A DNA stretch of 5,278 nt from Zoogloeaceae bacterium. Lineage in GTDB: Bacteria; Pseudomonadota; Gammaproteobacteria; Burkholderiales; Rhodocyclaceae. The DNA lies in contig JAITEO010000336.1 of NCBI GenBank assembly GCA_031281985.1, forward strand, positions 1 through 5,278, in the 5' to 3' direction. This document shows, one piece after another, positions 5,057 through 5,278 of this stretch; position 1 is the stretch's first letter, and the number at the start of each line of letters is the position of its first letter. The translations under genes were made by a program, and so were the position numbers. Below the pieces are notes generated by a model that worked only from the letters and a program-made list of their open reading frames with translations, made no database searches and was not told the DNA's origin.

Positions 5057-5278
5057 CCTCCCCCCTGACAAGGGGGGATTGAGGGGGGTTTGCGGCGGCA
5101 AATTCTGTAAAAAGCCGATTTTGTCGCTGCAAACCCCTCCTCTCCTCCCCTTGTCAGGGGAGGAACACCATGGCAAACGCTCGCGCTCCATGATGAAGGC
5201 ATTCATGCGATTGCCCTGTCTACGATCCCTAATGGAACAGAAACCAAGGTCTGATGCAAAGCAAACCGCCGCACCCCA
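4956..5278 (+). other. Open frame to the window edge, probably not a gene
   Basis: From ATG 4956 the frame is open for 107 codons to the end of the window, preceded by AAGGGGG ten bases upstream. It runs straight through both hairpin units of the repeat at 5057-5163 (giving PPDKGGLRGVC and TPPLLPLSGE). It uses codons such as ATA, TTA, CTA and CGA that the neighbouring genes avoid, and it resembles no family I know. A real gene could begin later in the same frame, at ATG 5190 or 5193 (MMKAFMRLPCLRSLME), since the frame is still open at the edge; the sequence beyond 5278 would decide. My reading is non-coding, with a small chance of a true 5' gene end. Confidence 0.25.
5057..5163. repeat. REP/BIME-like inverted pair of hairpin units (downstream copy)
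   Basis: The left unit 5057-5097 is the reverse complement of 357-397 with a single mismatch over 41 bases. Its stem TCCCCCCT/AGGGGGGA lies at 5059-5066 and 5071-5078 with loop GACA, and its arm ends GGGGGGTTTGCGGCG. The right unit 5128-5163 is on the plus strand: CGCTGCAAACCCCTCC, then an 8-bp stem CCTCCCCT/AGGGGAGG at 5144-5151 and 5156-5163 with loop TGTC. A spacer of about 30 AT-richer bases (5098-5127) separates them and is unlike the spacer of the upstream copy. The whole can fold into a long imperfect hairpin. Orientation and spacing match the pair at 271-397, which supports a defined repeated element rather than chance GC palindromes. Confidence 0.75.

Noticed and set aside
357..5163. 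Possible CRISPR array, given the repeated units
   Set aside because: There are only four units, in mixed orientation, 4.7 kb apart in pairs, with no regular series of direct repeats and spacers.
4925..5206. A 93-codon minus-strand frame downstream of the operon
   Set aside because: Its centre is the translation of the two hairpin units (PPQTPLNPPLSGGR) and the flanks show no domain, so it is a repeat-derived spurious frame.

Overview
The window carries one complete two-gene signalling operon on the + strand, set between two intergenic regions that are unusually rich in repeats. The coding regions are GC-rich with a strong G/C preference at third codon positions. Together with the domain types (HD-GYP, CHASE2-cyclase) and the repeat-laden intergenic DNA, this suggests a GC-rich Gram-negative bacterium. 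A betaproteobacterium is my best guess, but it is inferred from style and not from a marker gene.

Layout. Positions 1-149 are the last 48 codons of an unrecognised + strand gene. Positions 150-713 are non-coding and hold, in order, a short heptamer run, a REP/BIME-like inverted pair of hairpin units (271-397), an 18-bp perfect inverted repeat built of 9-mers (406-485), a degenerate 26-bp direct repeat, a pyrimidine-rich heptamer array (529-592), a possible -10 box (591-596) and the Shine-Dalgarno of the next gene. Gene 2 (714-2735) encodes a metallo-beta-lactamase-fold / GAF / HD-GYP fusion of 673 aa. Gene 3 (2749-4833) follows after 13 bases and encodes a membrane CHASE2 / three-TM / class III adenylate cyclase of 694 aa. 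Positions 4834-5278 are mostly non-coding and contain a second copy of the REP/BIME-like pair (5057-5163). A frame open to the window edge from 4956 does not look like a gene.

How the genes may work together. The CHASE2 cyclase would sense a periplasmic cue and make cAMP, since its catalytic residues and its Lys/Thr substrate-specifying pair are present. The upstream partner has a C-terminal HD-GYP domain with its metal ligands intact, of the type that hydrolyses c-di-GMP. It also has a GAF domain resembling those that bind cyclic nucleotides in phosphodiesterases, and an N-terminal MBL hydrolase fold. The pair is therefore a candidate cAMP-to-c-di-GMP cross-talk module. The domain calls rest on clear motifs; the functional link is inference.

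The most distinctive non-coding signal is a 41-bp repeat unit found in inverted orientation on both sides of the operon (357-397 and 5057-5097, one mismatch). Each copy is half of a head-to-head pair of hairpin units.
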